Source: Hydrogenophaga taeniospiralis CCUG 15921 (GTDB taxonomy: Bacteria; Pseudomonadota; Gammaproteobacteria; Burkholderiales; Burkholderiaceae_C). From it: a stretch of DNA of 64,000 bases. The stretch covers positions 62,001-126,000 of the forward strand of contig NZ_BCWR01000016.1 in assembly GCF_001592305.1 (NCBI RefSeq), read 5' to 3'. Positions 49,693 through 58,578 of this stretch are shown piece by piece. A program made the position numbers and the translations under genes. Below the pieces are notes generated by a model. It was not told the origin of the DNA. It saw only the letters and a list, made by a program, of their open reading frames with translations, and searched no databases. Position 1 is the stretch's first letter. Each line of letters starts with the position of its first letter.

Positions 49693-50363
49693 GCCAGACG
49701 CCGGTCCAGGTGTGGCGCATCGTCGCGACGGGCGCGCTGTTCGTCGCCTGGGCGATCGCGGCGCACCTGGGCAGCGCGGGGGTGGGCAGTGCCGGGTTCA
49801 ACGCGGGGGTCGCGGTGATTCCGCTGTTCGTGGCTTTGGGTGCGCTGCTGTGGCAGGCGCGCAGCCTGGCCGTGCTGCTCGGCGGCCTGGCGGTGGCCCT
49901 GGCCGCGGTGGTCTGGGCCTGGCCCCAGTTGCGGGACAACGTTCCCGGGCTGTACTACCTGCAGCACCTGGGCAGCCATCTGGCGCTGGGGGTGTTGTTC
50001 GGCAAAACGCTGTGGGGTCCGGGCGACGCCCTGATCACGGGCATGGCCCGCCACATTTTCGGCAACGGGATTTCCGAGCGCAAGGTCCGGTACACCCGGC
50101 AGGTGACCGCTGCCTGGGCGGTGTATTTCTTTGCCAATGCGCTGGTCTCGACCGGGCTGTTCCTGTGGGCGCCGCTGGAGGTCTGGTCGATCCATGCGAA
50201 CCTGCTCACCGGCCCCCTGATCGCGCTGATGTTCCTGGGCGAGCACCTGGTCAGAAAGCGCATGCTGCCCGTGCATGAGCGGCCCAGCATCGTCAGTGTG
50301 GTGCGCGCCTACCGCCAGCGCACCGGCCAGGCCGCCAGCGGCGAACCAGCTTCCCGTCCATGA
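49689..50363 (+). CDS. COG4648-type polytopic membrane protein of polyene clusters
   Basis: 224 residues from MSQTPVQVWRIV, overlapping the ACP 2 stop. About six membrane helices: near 10-30, 35-53, 58-76, 82-98, 140-160 and 165-185. Between them are LYYLQHLGSHLALGVLFG and RHIFGNGISERKVRYTRQVT. Proteins of this kind stand beside the ACP and AMP-ligase genes in most aryl polyene clusters (ApeG position). Function unknown; a membrane scaffold or transport role is guessed. Confidence 0.85.
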   Translation: MSQTPVQVWRIVATGALFVAWAIAAHLGSAGVGSAGFNAGVAVIPLFVALGALLWQARSLAVLLGGLAVALAAVVWAWPQLRDNVPGLYYLQHLGSHLALGVLFGKTLWGPGDALITGMARHIFGNGISERKVRYTRQVTAAWAVYFFANALVSTGLFLWAPLEVWSIHANLLTGPLIALMFLGEHLVRKRMLPVHERPSIVSVVRAYRQRTGQAASGEPASRP

Positions 50364-51709
50364 ACGAATATCCCCTGGTCAGCGGCCGACAGCTGGACGA
50401 CATCCTGGCCTGGCGGCCCGAAGGCCCGGTGTCGGTGCGGGACTTCCTGTCGGACGCCAGTGCCGTGGCCGCCTGCCTGCCCGAGGGCAGCGGTGTGCTC
50501 AACCTGTGCGAGGACCGCTACCGGTTCGCCGTGGTGTTCGCGGCCTGTCTGCTGACCGGCAAGACCAGCCTGCAGCCCTCGTCGCAGTCGGTCGAGACGC
50601 TGCGCCAGATCGTCCGGGACTACCCCGGGGTTTTCTGTGTGACGGACGGGGCCTTCGAGGCGCCCGGGCTCGAGCTGCCCCGGCTGGACTTCCCCGATCT
50701 GTCGGCATTGGAGCGGCCTGTGGTGGACCACATGCCCATGATCGCCGCCGACCGGGTGGTGGCCATCCTGTTCACCTCGGGGTCCACCGGGCTGCCGCAA
50801 CCCCAGGGCAAGACCTGGGGCAAGCTGGTGTTGAACGGCCGTGCCGAGGCGCGTGGTCTGGGGCTGGAGCAGACCCCGCATGTGCTCATCGGCACCGTGC
50901 CGGTGCAGCACAGCTACGGCTTCGAGTCCACCTTCTTGCTGGCGCTGCACGGGGGCTGCTGTTTCTGGAGCGGCAAGCCGTTTTACCCGCAGGACGTGGT
51001 CGGGGCGCTGCAGGCCGTGCCCGGCCCGCGCATGCTGGTGACCACGCCATACCACCTCTCGGCGCTGCTGTCCTCGGGCCTGGCCTTGCCAGCGGTGGAC
51101 AAGTGGCTCTCGGCCACGGCGCCGCTGAGCAACGAGCTGGCCGAGCAGGCGGAGCGCCAGAGCGGCGCGCCGGTGCACGAAATCTACGGATCCACCGAGT
51201 CGTCCCAGCTCGCCAGCCGGCGCACCACCGATGGCGCGGCCTGGCAGCTGCTGCCCGGCGTGGTGCTGGAGCAGGAGGGAGACACCACTTTCGCCCGGGC
51301 CGGCCACGTGGAAGGGCGTGTGCCCCTGTCCGACATCATCGAGCTGCTGCCGGACGGCCGCTTTCTGCTGCATGGGCGCCATGCGGACCTGGTCAACATC
51401 GCGGGCAAGCGCACCTCGCTGGCCTACCTCAACCACCAGCTGTGCGCGATCGAGGGCGTGCAGGACGGCGCCTTCTTCCTGCCGGACGACGACGCCCGGG
51501 ACGGTGTGACCCGCCTGACCGCCTTTGTGGTGGCGCCGGGGCTGGCCCGCGCCGATCTGGTGGCCGCGCTGCGCCAGCGCATCGACGCCATCTTCATGCC
51601 TCGCCCGCTGGTGCTGGTGGACGGATTGCCACGCAACAGCACGGGCAAACTGCCGCGCAGCGGCCTGCAGGCGCTGTACCAGAACCGGGTGTCCGATGGG
51701 CAGCGCTGA
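50360..51709 (+). CDS. AMP-dependent acyl-ACP/CoA ligase (polyene cluster)
   Basis: 449 residues, shorter than long-chain ligases. Phosphate loop ILFTSGSTGLPQPQGKTWG; A5 IYGSTESSQLASR; hinge LHGRHADLVNIAGKRT; catalytic Lys in LPRNSTGKLPRSGLQ. Such ligases in aryl polyene clusters (ApeH type) activate the aromatic starter acid, for example 4-hydroxybenzoate or coumarate, and load it on an ACP. ATGA-like overlap with the gene upstream and a 14-base overlap with the dehydratase gene downstream show strong coupling. Confidence 0.9.
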   Translation: MNEYPLVSGRQLDDILAWRPEGPVSVRDFLSDASAVAACLPEGSGVLNLCEDRYRFAVVFAACLLTGKTSLQPSSQSVETLRQIVRDYPGVFCVTDGAFEAPGLELPRLDFPDLSALERPVVDHMPMIAADRVVAILFTSGSTGLPQPQGKTWGKLVLNGRAEARGLGLEQTPHVLIGTVPVQHSYGFESTFLLALHGGCCFWSGKPFYPQDVVGALQAVPGPRMLVTTPYHLSALLSSGLALPAVDKWLSATAPLSNELAEQAERQSGAPVHEIYGSTESSQLASRRTTDGAAWQLLPGVVLEQEGDTTFARAGHVEGRVPLSDIIELLPDGRFLLHGRHADLVNIAGKRTSLAYLNHQLCAIEGVQDGAFFLPDDDARDGVTRLTAFVVAPGLARADLVAALRQRIDAIFMPRPLVLVDGLPRNSTGKLPRSGLQALYQNRVSDGQR

Positions 51710-52001
51710 GTCCGTCTGGCGCGTCCCGCCAGACCACCCCGCTTTTGCCGGGCATTTTCCCGCGCGCCCCATCGTCCCGGGCGTCGTGCTGCTCGACCAC
51801 GCGATCCTGCTGGCCCAGGGCCTGCACGGCGGGTCTGTCGACGGGTGGCGGGTGGACCAGGCCAAATTCCTCAGCCCCTGCGGGCCGGGGGAAACGCTGC
51901 ATTTCGCGCTGGAGGTGTCGGCGCGCGGCGCCATCGCCTTCCGGGTGAGTTGCGAGGGCCGCGCCGTCGCTTCCGGCAGCCTGGTGCCACCGCCCAGATG
52001 A
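51696..52001 (+). CDS. Hotdog-fold dehydratase 1 (FabZ-like)
   Basis: 101 residues from MGSAESVWRVPPDHP. The FabZ motif HPAFAGHFPARPIVPGVVLLD carries the catalytic His. The usual Glu of the opposite chain is replaced by Asp in LLDHAILLAQ. The short length, with a truncated C-terminus, is like the small dehydratases of aryl polyene clusters (ApeI position). It overlaps both its neighbours (14 bases and ATGA), so it is part of an uninterrupted translational chain. Confidence 0.87.
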   Translation: MGSAESVWRVPPDHPAFAGHFPARPIVPGVVLLDHAILLAQGLHGGSVDGWRVDQAKFLSPCGPGETLHFALEVSARGAIAFRVSCEGRAVASGSLVPPPR

Positions 52002-52903
52002 ACACCCGCGTCAGGCCCGGGTGGATGCGTCAGCAGGAGCGCAGCAACACCGCCATCCTCAAGCTGATGGTCTGGATTTCGCTGACCTTCGGCCGCAGTC
52101 TGGGCCGTCTGGTGCTGCATGGCATCGCGCTCTATTTCTCCCTCTTCTCCCCCCAGGCGCGCCGGGCCAGCAAGGCCTATCTGACGCGCGCGCTCGGGCG
52201 GCCCGCGCGCTGGCGCGATGGCTACCGGCATGTCTTCAGTTTCGCCAGCACCATCCACGACCGGGTGTACCTGCTCAACGACCGCTTCGACGCGTTCGAC
52301 ATCGAGGTGTCCGGCGCCCACCACCTGGAGCAGGCCTTGCTCCAGCAGAAAGGGGCACTGCTGATGGGTGCGCACCTGGGCAGCTTCGAGGTGCTGCGCT
52401 CCGTGGGGCGCAGCCACACCGGGTTGCACGTGGCCATGCTGATGTACGAGGAAAACGCGCGCAAGATCAATGCCGCGCTGGCCGCGATCAACCCCAAGGC
52501 GGTGCAAGATATCATCCGCCTGGGCCGCCCCGAATCCCTGCTGGAAGTCCGGGACAAACTGGACGACGGTTATCTGGTGGGCATACTGTCGGACCGCTCG
52601 CTCGGGGGCGATGCCCAGTTGGAGGTGCCCTTTCTCGGTGAGCCGGCCGCGTTTCCCCTGGGGCCCTGGCGCATGGCGGCGATGCTGCGCCGGCCGGTGT
52701 TTTTCATGACCGGGCTGTACCTGGGGGGCAACCGCTACCAGATCCACCTGGAACCCCTGGCCGATTTTTCCGAAACTTCACGCGACGAACGCGGTCCAGC
52801 CATTGAGCAAGCGGTGCGGCGCTACGCCGATCTGCTCACGCGCTTCTGCAGGCAGGCTCCCTACAACTGGTTCAACTTCTTCGATTTCTGGCAGAAAAAA
52901 TGA
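51998..52903 (+). CDS. LpxL/HtrB-like lipid acyltransferase (polyene cluster)
   Basis: 301 residues. The active-site H-x4-E/D motif is in MGAHLGSFEVLRS (His then Glu five positions on). A later conserved region is ILSDRSLGGDAQLEVPFLGEPAAF, and the end carries APYNWFNFFDFWQ, typical of the APE-linked acyltransferases. A membrane segment lies near 20-45. It would pass the finished polyene from its ACP to a lipid acceptor at the inner membrane. It overlaps the dehydratase 1 gene by ATGA and the LolA-like gene by ATGA. Confidence 0.9.
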   Translation: MNTRVRPGWMRQQERSNTAILKLMVWISLTFGRSLGRLVLHGIALYFSLFSPQARRASKAYLTRALGRPARWRDGYRHVFSFASTIHDRVYLLNDRFDAFDIEVSGAHHLEQALLQQKGALLMGAHLGSFEVLRSVGRSHTGLHVAMLMYEENARKINAALAAINPKAVQDIIRLGRPESLLEVRDKLDDGYLVGILSDRSLGGDAQLEVPFLGEPAAFPLGPWRMAAMLRRPVFFMTGLYLGGNRYQIHLEPLADFSETSRDERGPAIEQAVRRYADLLTRFCRQAPYNWFNFFDFWQKK

Positions 52904-53469
52904 TCAAACGGTGGTTTTTCGGCGTCGCACTGCTGGGCCTGACCGGGCTGGCGCAGGCCGCCTTCGACGTGCAGCAACTGATGGCCGAACTGGCCCAGAA
53001 CAAGGGCGGGCGGGTGCGCTTCGTGGAAAAGCGTTTCGTGGCGCTGCTGGACAAGCCCCTGCAGGCCTCGGGCGAGATGAGCTACACCCCGCCCGACCGG
53101 CTGGAAAAGCGCACCCTCCTGCCCAAGCCCGAGACCATGGTGCTCGACGGGGACCGGCTCATCCTGGAGCGCGACAAGCGCCGCATGACGATCAACCTGG
53201 CCAGCCGGCCCGAAGCGCTGGCCTTCATCGACAGCATCCGCAGCACGCTCTCGGGCAACCAGCGCTCGCTGGAGCAGAACTACGCGCTGCAGCTCACGGG
53301 CGACAGCCGCCAGTGGGTGCTGGTGCTCGTGCCCAGCGAACAGGGCATCGCCGCCTTGCTCCAGCGCATCACCGTCAGCGGGACCCAGAGCCAGGTTCGC
53401 AAGATCGAGTACCTGCAGACCGATGGCGATCGCTCCGAACTCACGATTGAACCGATCGAAGCGCCATGA
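52900..53469 (+). CDS. LolA-like outer-membrane lipid/lipoprotein carrier
   Basis: 189 residues. The signal peptide ends near residue 20 (LLGLTGLAQA-A). The beta-rich mature part (VRFVEKRFVALLDKPLQASG, GEMSYTPPDRLEKRTLLPKP, EYLQTDGDRSELTI) resembles the LolA half-barrel. In aryl polyene clusters such a carrier is believed to ferry the lipid-linked product through the periplasm. It overlaps the acyltransferase upstream and the MMPL gene downstream. Confidence 0.9.
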   Translation: MIKRWFFGVALLGLTGLAQAAFDVQQLMAELAQNKGGRVRFVEKRFVALLDKPLQASGEMSYTPPDRLEKRTLLPKPETMVLDGDRLILERDKRRMTINLASRPEALAFIDSIRSTLSGNQRSLEQNYALQLTGDSRQWVLVLVPSEQGIAALLQRITVSGTQSQVRKIEYLQTDGDRSELTIEPIEAP

Positions 53470-55802
53470 GTCCGGCGTTGCGTGTTTTCGGGCTGTGGCT
53501 GCTGGCCATGGCCGCCGGGGCGGCGGTGGTCTGGAACAGCCATTTTTCGGCGGACATGTCGTTCTTCCTGCCGTCCAAGCCGAGCGCCGAGCAGAAGGTG
53601 CTGGTCGGCCAGCTCAAGGACGGCACGGTGTCCCGCCTGCTGATGGTGGCCATCGAAGGGGGCGACGCCGCGGCGCGGGCCAAGGTGTCGCGCGCACTGC
53701 GCGGCCAGCTCGCCAGCCAGCCCGCGTTCGTCTCGGTTCAGAACGGTGAGGCCGAAGGCCTGGGCGCCGAGCGCGACTTCCTGGTGCGCTACCGCTACCA
53801 GCTGAGCCCGGCGGTGACGCCGGAGCGCTTCACGGTCGAAGGCCTGCGGGCCGCCGTGGGCGACGCCATCGACACGCTTTCCTCGCCGGTGGGGATGCTG
53901 TTCAAACCCTACCTGACGCGCGACCCCACGGGCGAGCTGCTGGCCGTGCTGGACCAGCTCAACCCCGGTGACCAGCCCGAGACCCGGGCCGGGGTCTGGG
54001 CGTCGCGCGATGGCGAGCGCGCCATGCTGCTGCTGCAGACGCGGGCGCTGGGCTCCGACACCGATGGCCAGGAAGCGGCCATCGCCCAGGTGAAAGACAC
54101 GTTTGCACGCGTGGCCGGGGAGGCCGGTGCGAGCGGGCTGACGCTGAGCCTGTCGGGGCCGGGCCAGTTCGCCGTGAAGTCGCGCGCGACCATCAAGGCC
54201 GAGGTGTCGCGCCTGTTCCTGTTCAGCAGCCTGGGCATCATCGTGGTGCTGCTGGCGGTGTACCGCTCGGGGCGCCTGCTCGCGCTGAGCCTGCTGCCGG
54301 TGGCCAGCGGCGCGCTGGCTGGGGTGGTGGTGGTGAGCCTGGTGCACGGCACGGTCTTCGGCATCACCGTGGGCTTTGGCTCGGCCCTGATCGGCGAGGC
54401 GGTGGACTACGCCATCTACTTTTTCGTGCAATCCGGCCGCCAGGGGCTCAAGAGCTGGCGCGAGGTGTTCTGGCCCACGATCCGGCTGGGTGTGTTGACC
54501 TCGGCGCTCGGGTTCGGCGCACTGCTGTTCTCGGGCTTCCCGGGCCTGGCTCAACTGGGCCTGTACGCCCTGTCCGGCGTGGTCACCGCGGCGCTGGTCA
54601 CCCGCTTTGTCTTGCCCACGCTGGCGGGTGGGCATACGCGCGTGCCGGTGCCGGGGCGTTTCGTGAATGGGCTTTTCACGGCGCTGGGCCAGGCGCACCG
54701 GTTGCGCCTGCCGGTGGCGCTGCTGGCCCTGGCGGCCTGCGTGTTCCTGTTCGTCGAGCGCGATGGGCTCTGGGATTCCAACCTGTCGGCGCTGTCCACC
54801 GTCAACGAGGTGGACGCGGCCAACGACGGGCGCTTGCGCGCCGACCTGGGCGCACCCGATGCGCGCTACATGGTCACCGTCACCGCGCCCGACCAAGAGA
54901 GCGCCTTGCAGGCCGCCGAGCGGGCCGGCGAGCAGCTCGACCGGCTGGTGGCCGATGGCCGCATCGGCGGCTACGACAGCCCGGCGCGTTTCCTGCCCAG
55001 CGTGCAGCGCCAGACCGCGCGGCTGGCCAGCCTGCCCCCGGCCAGCGAGCTGCAGGCGCGGGTGTCGCAGGCCCTGAGCGATTCACCGCTGTCCGCGGGC
55101 AAGCTCGGGGGCTTCATCGAAGACGTCGAGGCGGCGCGGCGCGGCGGCGTTCTGCAGCGCAAGGACCTGGACGGCACGGACCTCGCGCTGGCGGTCGACT
55201 CCTTGCTCTCGCACGGGCCGGACGGTTGGAACGCGATGCTGCCGCTGCGCCCGTCGAGCGAGGCGCAGGATGGCGAGATACCGGTGGAGCAGGTGCGTGC
55301 CGCGCTGGCGGGCAGCGGGGCCGTGTTCGTGGACATGAAGTCCGAATTCGACACGCTCTACCAGGGCTACCTGAGCGAGGCGGTGAGCCTGTCGCTGGCC
55401 GGTCTGGTGGCCATCGTGGGCCTGCTGGCGTTCAGCCTGCGCTCCGCGCGGCGGCTGGCGCGGGTGCTGCTCGCGCTGGTGCTGACGGTGGCCATCGTGA
55501 TCGCGGGGCTGCACCTGATCGGCGAGCGCCTGCACCTGCTGCACCTGGTCGGCATGCTGCTGATCGTGGCTGTGGGCTCCAACTACGCGCTGTTCTTCGA
55601 CCGCGCAGCCGCTGGCGAAGCGCTGGACGCCGAGATCCTGTTGTCCATGGCCGTGGCCGCGTTGACCACCGTGATCGGCTTTGGTGCGCTGGCGCTGTCC
55701 AGCGTGCCGGTGCTGAACGCGGTCGGGGTCACGGTGGGGCCGGGCGCCCTGCTGGCGATCCTGTTGTCGGCGGTGCTGGTGTACCCAGCCCGGGCGAGGT
55801 AG
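53466..55802 (+). CDS. MMPL/RND-family exporter (polyene cluster)
   Basis: 778 residues in two halves, each with one N-terminal membrane helix, a large periplasmic loop and five further helices (12 in all). The N-terminal part, LWLLAMAAGAAVVWNSHF, and the helical bundles near 240-380 and 640-770 are clear. In helix bundles GEAVDYAIYFFVQSGRQGL and GSNYALFFDRAAAGEA hold the charged residues used for proton coupling in MMPL proteins. It is expected to extract the lipid product from the inner membrane. Overlaps the LolA-like gene by ATGA; the alpha/beta-hydrolase gene starts two bases after its stop. Confidence 0.93.
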   Translation: MSPALRVFGLWLLAMAAGAAVVWNSHFSADMSFFLPSKPSAEQKVLVGQLKDGTVSRLLMVAIEGGDAAARAKVSRALRGQLASQPAFVSVQNGEAEGLGAERDFLVRYRYQLSPAVTPERFTVEGLRAAVGDAIDTLSSPVGMLFKPYLTRDPTGELLAVLDQLNPGDQPETRAGVWASRDGERAMLLLQTRALGSDTDGQEAAIAQVKDTFARVAGEAGASGLTLSLSGPGQFAVKSRATIKAEVSRLFLFSSLGIIVVLLAVYRSGRLLALSLLPVASGALAGVVVVSLVHGTVFGITVGFGSALIGEAVDYAIYFFVQSGRQGLKSWREVFWPTIRLGVLTSALGFGALLFSGFPGLAQLGLYALSGVVTAALVTRFVLPTLAGGHTRVPVPGRFVNGLFTALGQAHRLRLPVALLALAACVFLFVERDGLWDSNLSALSTVNEVDAANDGRLRADLGAPDARYMVTVTAPDQESALQAAERAGEQLDRLVADGRIGGYDSPARFLPSVQRQTARLASLPPASELQARVSQALSDSPLSAGKLGGFIEDVEAARRGGVLQRKDLDGTDLALAVDSLLSHGPDGWNAMLPLRPSSEAQDGEIPVEQVRAALAGSGAVFVDMKSEFDTLYQGYLSEAVSLSLAGLVAIVGLLAFSLRSARRLARVLLALVLTVAIVIAGLHLIGERLHLLHLVGMLLIVAVGSNYALFFDRAAAGEALDAEILLSMAVAALTTVIGFGALALSSVPVLNAVGVTVGPGALLAILLSAVLVYPARAR

Positions 55803-55804
55803 CG

Positions 55805-56440
55805 GTGGACGGCGCTGTGCACCTGCACCGCGGTGCGTCGACCCTGATGGTGCTGCTGCCCGGCGCACAGATGCGGCCGCAGGAGATCGAGGATGCTGGT
55901 CTTTTCGACGCCGTGCGCCAGCGCGGTCTGGCGCTGGACCTGCTGGTGATGGACCTGCGGCACGAAGCCGCGTGTGGCCACTCGGCGCTGGACCGGCTGG
56001 AAAACGGCGTGCTGGCCCCGGCGCGCGAGCGCTACCAGCGTGTCTGGCTGGGCGGCATTTCCCTGGGCGGCCTGCTCGCCGTGTGCCACCAGGCCGAAGG
56101 CGCGGGCCGGGTGGACGGGCTGTGCCTGCTGTCGCCGTATCCGGGCAGCCGCATCACCACCAACACAATCGCCCGCGCCGGCGGGCTTGACGCCTGGCAA
56201 CCGAGCGACGAACAGCTGGATGACCCGGAATTCCGTGCCTGGCGCTGGCTCAAGAAGCCCGGGATCGACGTGCCGGTGTTCTTCGGTTACGGCCTGCAGG
56301 ACCGGTTCGCCGACGGCATGCGCCAGATGGCCGAGCGCCTGCCCGGCGGCGCCACCTGCACCCCGGACGGGGGCCACGACTGGCCGCTCTGGCGCACGCT
56401 GTGGGCGGACTTTCTCGACCGGGGCCATTTCCCCGCCTGA
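55805..56440 (+). CDS. Alpha/beta-hydrolase-fold protein
   Basis: 211 residues from a GTG two bases after the MMPL stop, with GAGG about seven bases upstream. The nucleophile elbow is VWLGGISLGGLLAV (Ser). An Asp candidate is in GYGLQDRFADG and the His in DGGHDWPLWRT. This completes a Ser-Asp-His triad in the right order. No signal peptide. It might cleave the polyene thioester or ester, standing in for the missing thioesterase of the cluster; this is inference. The upstream frame on this strand is a shadow of the MMPL gene. Confidence 0.82.
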   Translation: MDGAVHLHRGASTLMVLLPGAQMRPQEIEDAGLFDAVRQRGLALDLLVMDLRHEAACGHSALDRLENGVLAPARERYQRVWLGGISLGGLLAVCHQAEGAGRVDGLCLLSPYPGSRITTNTIARAGGLDAWQPSDEQLDDPEFRAWRWLKKPGIDVPVFFGYGLQDRFADGMRQMAERLPGGATCTPDGGHDWPLWRTLWADFLDRGHFPA

Positions 56441-56443
56441 CCC

Positions 56444-57244
56444 ATGCCCCGCCCCTGGACCGCTTCCCCCACACTGAAAGCCAGCCTGGTGGTGCACGGC
56501 GCCGCCGCGCTGGGCACGCTGGCCGTGCCCGCCGCCTGGCCCTGGGCGCTGGGCGCGCTGGTGGCCAACCACGCCGTGCTGACGGCGGCCGGTCTGCTGC
56601 CGCGTTGCGCCCTGCTCGGGCCCAACATCACCCGCTTGCCGGCCGACGCGGTGGCCCGGCGTGAAATCGCCCTGACCATCGACGACGGGCCCGATCCCGA
56701 GGTCACGCCGCGCGTGCTCGATCTGCTGGACGCCGCGCAGGCGAAGGCCAGTTTTTTCTGCATTGGCCGGCGCGCCCGGCAACACCCGGGTGTGTGCCGC
56801 GAGATCGTTGCGCGCGGGCACCGGGTGGAAAACCACGGTGATAGCCATTCCAACGCGTTCTCGGTGTTCGGGCCGGCGCGCATGAAGGCCGACATCGCGG
56901 CGGCGCAGGGCACGCTGGCCGACATCACCGGGCAGGCCCCGCTGTTCTTTCGTCCCACCGCCGGTTTGCGCAACCCGTTCCTGGAGCCGGTGCTGGCCGC
57001 GCTGGACCTGCGGCTGGCGGCCTGGACGCGACGCCCCTACGACACCCGCACCGGCGATCCGCAGCGGGTGCTGGCGCGGCTCACGCGCGGGCTGGCCGCG
57101 GGCGACATCCTGCTGATGCACGACGGGCATTCCGCCCGCACGCCCGATGGCCAGGCGGTGATGCTGGCCAGCCTGCCCGCGTTGTTGCAGACCCTGAACG
57201 AGCGGGCGCTCCGGCCCGTCACCCTACAAGCCGCGTTGTCCTGA
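56444..57244 (+). CDS. Polysaccharide-deacetylase-family (NodB-fold) protein
   Basis: 266 residues. The N-terminal 60 residues hold two hydrophobic helices. The NodB domain (about 70-255) has motif 1 EIALTIDDGPDPEVTP (metal Asp), motif 2 VENHGDSHSN (H-x-x-x-H), motif 3 FFRPTAGLRNP and motif 5 GDILLMHDGH. It is a metal-dependent carbohydrate esterase by family. In the polyene setting it could deacetylate a sugar or lipid head group of the final product; substrate unknown. It starts three bases after the hydrolase stop and ends in a hairpin. Confidence 0.88.
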   Translation: MPRPWTASPTLKASLVVHGAAALGTLAVPAAWPWALGALVANHAVLTAAGLLPRCALLGPNITRLPADAVARREIALTIDDGPDPEVTPRVLDLLDAAQAKASFFCIGRRARQHPGVCREIVARGHRVENHGDSHSNAFSVFGPARMKADIAAAQGTLADITGQAPLFFRPTAGLRNPFLEPVLAALDLRLAAWTRRPYDTRTGDPQRVLARLTRGLAAGDILLMHDGHSARTPDGQAVMLASLPALLQTLNERALRPVTLQAALS

Positions 57245-57250
57245 GACCGG

Positions 57251-57268
57251 CACCCCGGTTTCGGGGTG
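57251..57268 (+). terminator. Hairpin after the deacetylase gene
   Basis: A perfect seven-base stem, CACCCCG-GTTT-CGGGGTG, begins six bases beyond the stop. It has no T run. It probably marks the end or partial end of the first polyene transcription unit. Confidence 0.5.
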
Positions 57269-57355
57269 AAGCGGCACGGCTCGCCAGCGGGAAAACCCTT
57301 GGCCCACCGGATCCGGGTGTGGCGTGGGGCCCTACGGGCGGCCGGGTGGACCCCA

Positions 57356-57361
57356 TAAAAT
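57356..57361 (+). promoter_or_regulatory. Possible -10 element of the second polyene unit
   Basis: TAAAAT, five of six matches to the sigma-70 consensus, lies 27 bases before the start of ketosynthase 2 in an otherwise very GC-rich stretch. There is no convincing -35 at 17 bases. Low confidence. Confidence 0.35.
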
Positions 57362-57387
57362 CGTGGTTTCCCTTTCTGAAGCTCTCT

Positions 57388-58578
57388 GTGACGCCTTTGC
57401 TGCTCTCCGCCTACACCGCGACCACCTGCCTGGGCAGGGGTCTGCACGCCACGCGCGATGCCTTGCGCAGCAACCGCTCCGGTCTGAAGCCCTGCCGCTT
57501 CGAGACCGTTGAACTCGACACCTGGATCGGCGAGGTGGCCGACGTGGACGCGCAGCGCCTGCCCGCCGCGCTGGCGAGCTACGACTGCCGCAACAACCGC
57601 CTGACCCAGATGGGACTCGAAACCGATGGTTTCGCGGACCGCGTGCGCGAGGCGGTGGCACGCCACGACCGCGCCCGCGTCGGCGTGTTCCTGGGCACCA
57701 GCACCGCTGGCATCCTGCAGACCGAACTGGCTTACCGGCGCCGCGACCCGGTCACGGGCGCCTTGCCCGACGACTTCGTCTACCGGCACACGCACAACGC
57801 CTTTTCTCTGGCCGAGTTCACGCGCGACTACTTCGGGCTCGAAGGCATGGCCATGGCGATTTCCACCGCCTGCTCGTCCAGCGCCAAGGTGTTCGCCGCC
57901 GCCGCGCGGCAGCTCGCGCTCGGCACCATCGACGCCGCCATCGTGGGCGGGGTGGACACCCTGTGCCTCACCACGCTCTACGGCTTTGCCTCGCTGCAAC
58001 TGACCTCGTCCCAACCCTGCCGACCCTACGATGCCTCGCGCGACGGCATCTCCATCGGGGAGGGCGCGGCCTTTGCGCTGCTGGAGCGCGCCCCGCAGCC
58101 CGAGCCCGGCGCGGTGCTGCTCATGGGGGTGGGTGAGTCGAGCGACGCGTACCACATGTCCGCGCCGCACCCGCAGGGGCTGGGCGCCCGGATGGCCATG
58201 GAGGCCGCGCTGCGTTCGGCGGGCATCGGCGCCGACGCGGTGGACTACATCAATCTGCACGGCACCGCCACCCCGGCCAACGACACCGCCGAAGGGCAGG
58301 CGGTGGCGGCCCTGTTTGGCGACCGGGTGCCTTGCAACTCCACCAAGGGCGCCACCGGCCACACCCTGGGCGCGGCGGGCGCCGTGGGAGCGGTGATCTG
58401 CGCGCTGGCGCTGGCCGATGGCCGGTTGCCGGGCAGCCCGGGCACGCAGGTGCTGGACCCGGCCATTCCCCTGCGCTACCAGATCCACAGCGTGGCCGCG
58501 CCGGTGCGGCGCGCGCTGTCCAACTCCTTCGGTTTCGGCGGCAGCAACTGCAGCCTGGTGCTGGGGGTGGCGGCATGA
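57388..58578 (+). CDS. Beta-ketoacyl-ACP synthase 2 (FabB/ApeO-like)
   Basis: 396 residues from the GTG of VTPLLLSAYTATTCLGRG; the frame is open from an earlier GTG at 57319, but that section reads as non-coding. Cys162 in ISTACSSSAKVFAAAARQL is the nucleophile. His residues in INLHGTATPANDT and KGATGHTLGAAGAVGAV complete the triad. It would pair with the chain-length-factor-like protein encoded next, overlapping by ATGA, giving the heterodimer that extends aryl polyenes. Ribosome site is weak. Second polyene unit starts here. Confidence 0.9.
   Translation: MTPLLLSAYTATTCLGRGLHATRDALRSNRSGLKPCRFETVELDTWIGEVADVDAQRLPAALASYDCRNNRLTQMGLETDGFADRVREAVARHDRARVGVFLGTSTAGILQTELAYRRRDPVTGALPDDFVYRHTHNAFSLAEFTRDYFGLEGMAMAISTACSSSAKVFAAAARQLALGTIDAAIVGGVDTLCLTTLYGFASLQLTSSQPCRPYDASRDGISIGEGAAFALLERAPQPEPGAVLLMGVGESSDAYHMSAPHPQGLGARMAMEAALRSAGIGADAVDYINLHGTATPANDTAEGQAVAALFGDRVPCNSTKGATGHTLGAAGAVGAVICALALADGRLPGSPGTQVLDPAIPLRYQIHSVAAPVRRALSNSFGFGGSNCSLVLGVAA

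Noticed and set aside
50309..52747. An 812-codon minus-strand open frame across the AMP ligase, dehydratase and acyltransferase genes
   Set aside because: Antisense to genes with clear catalytic motifs and overlapping starts and stops; composition is typical of shadow frames.
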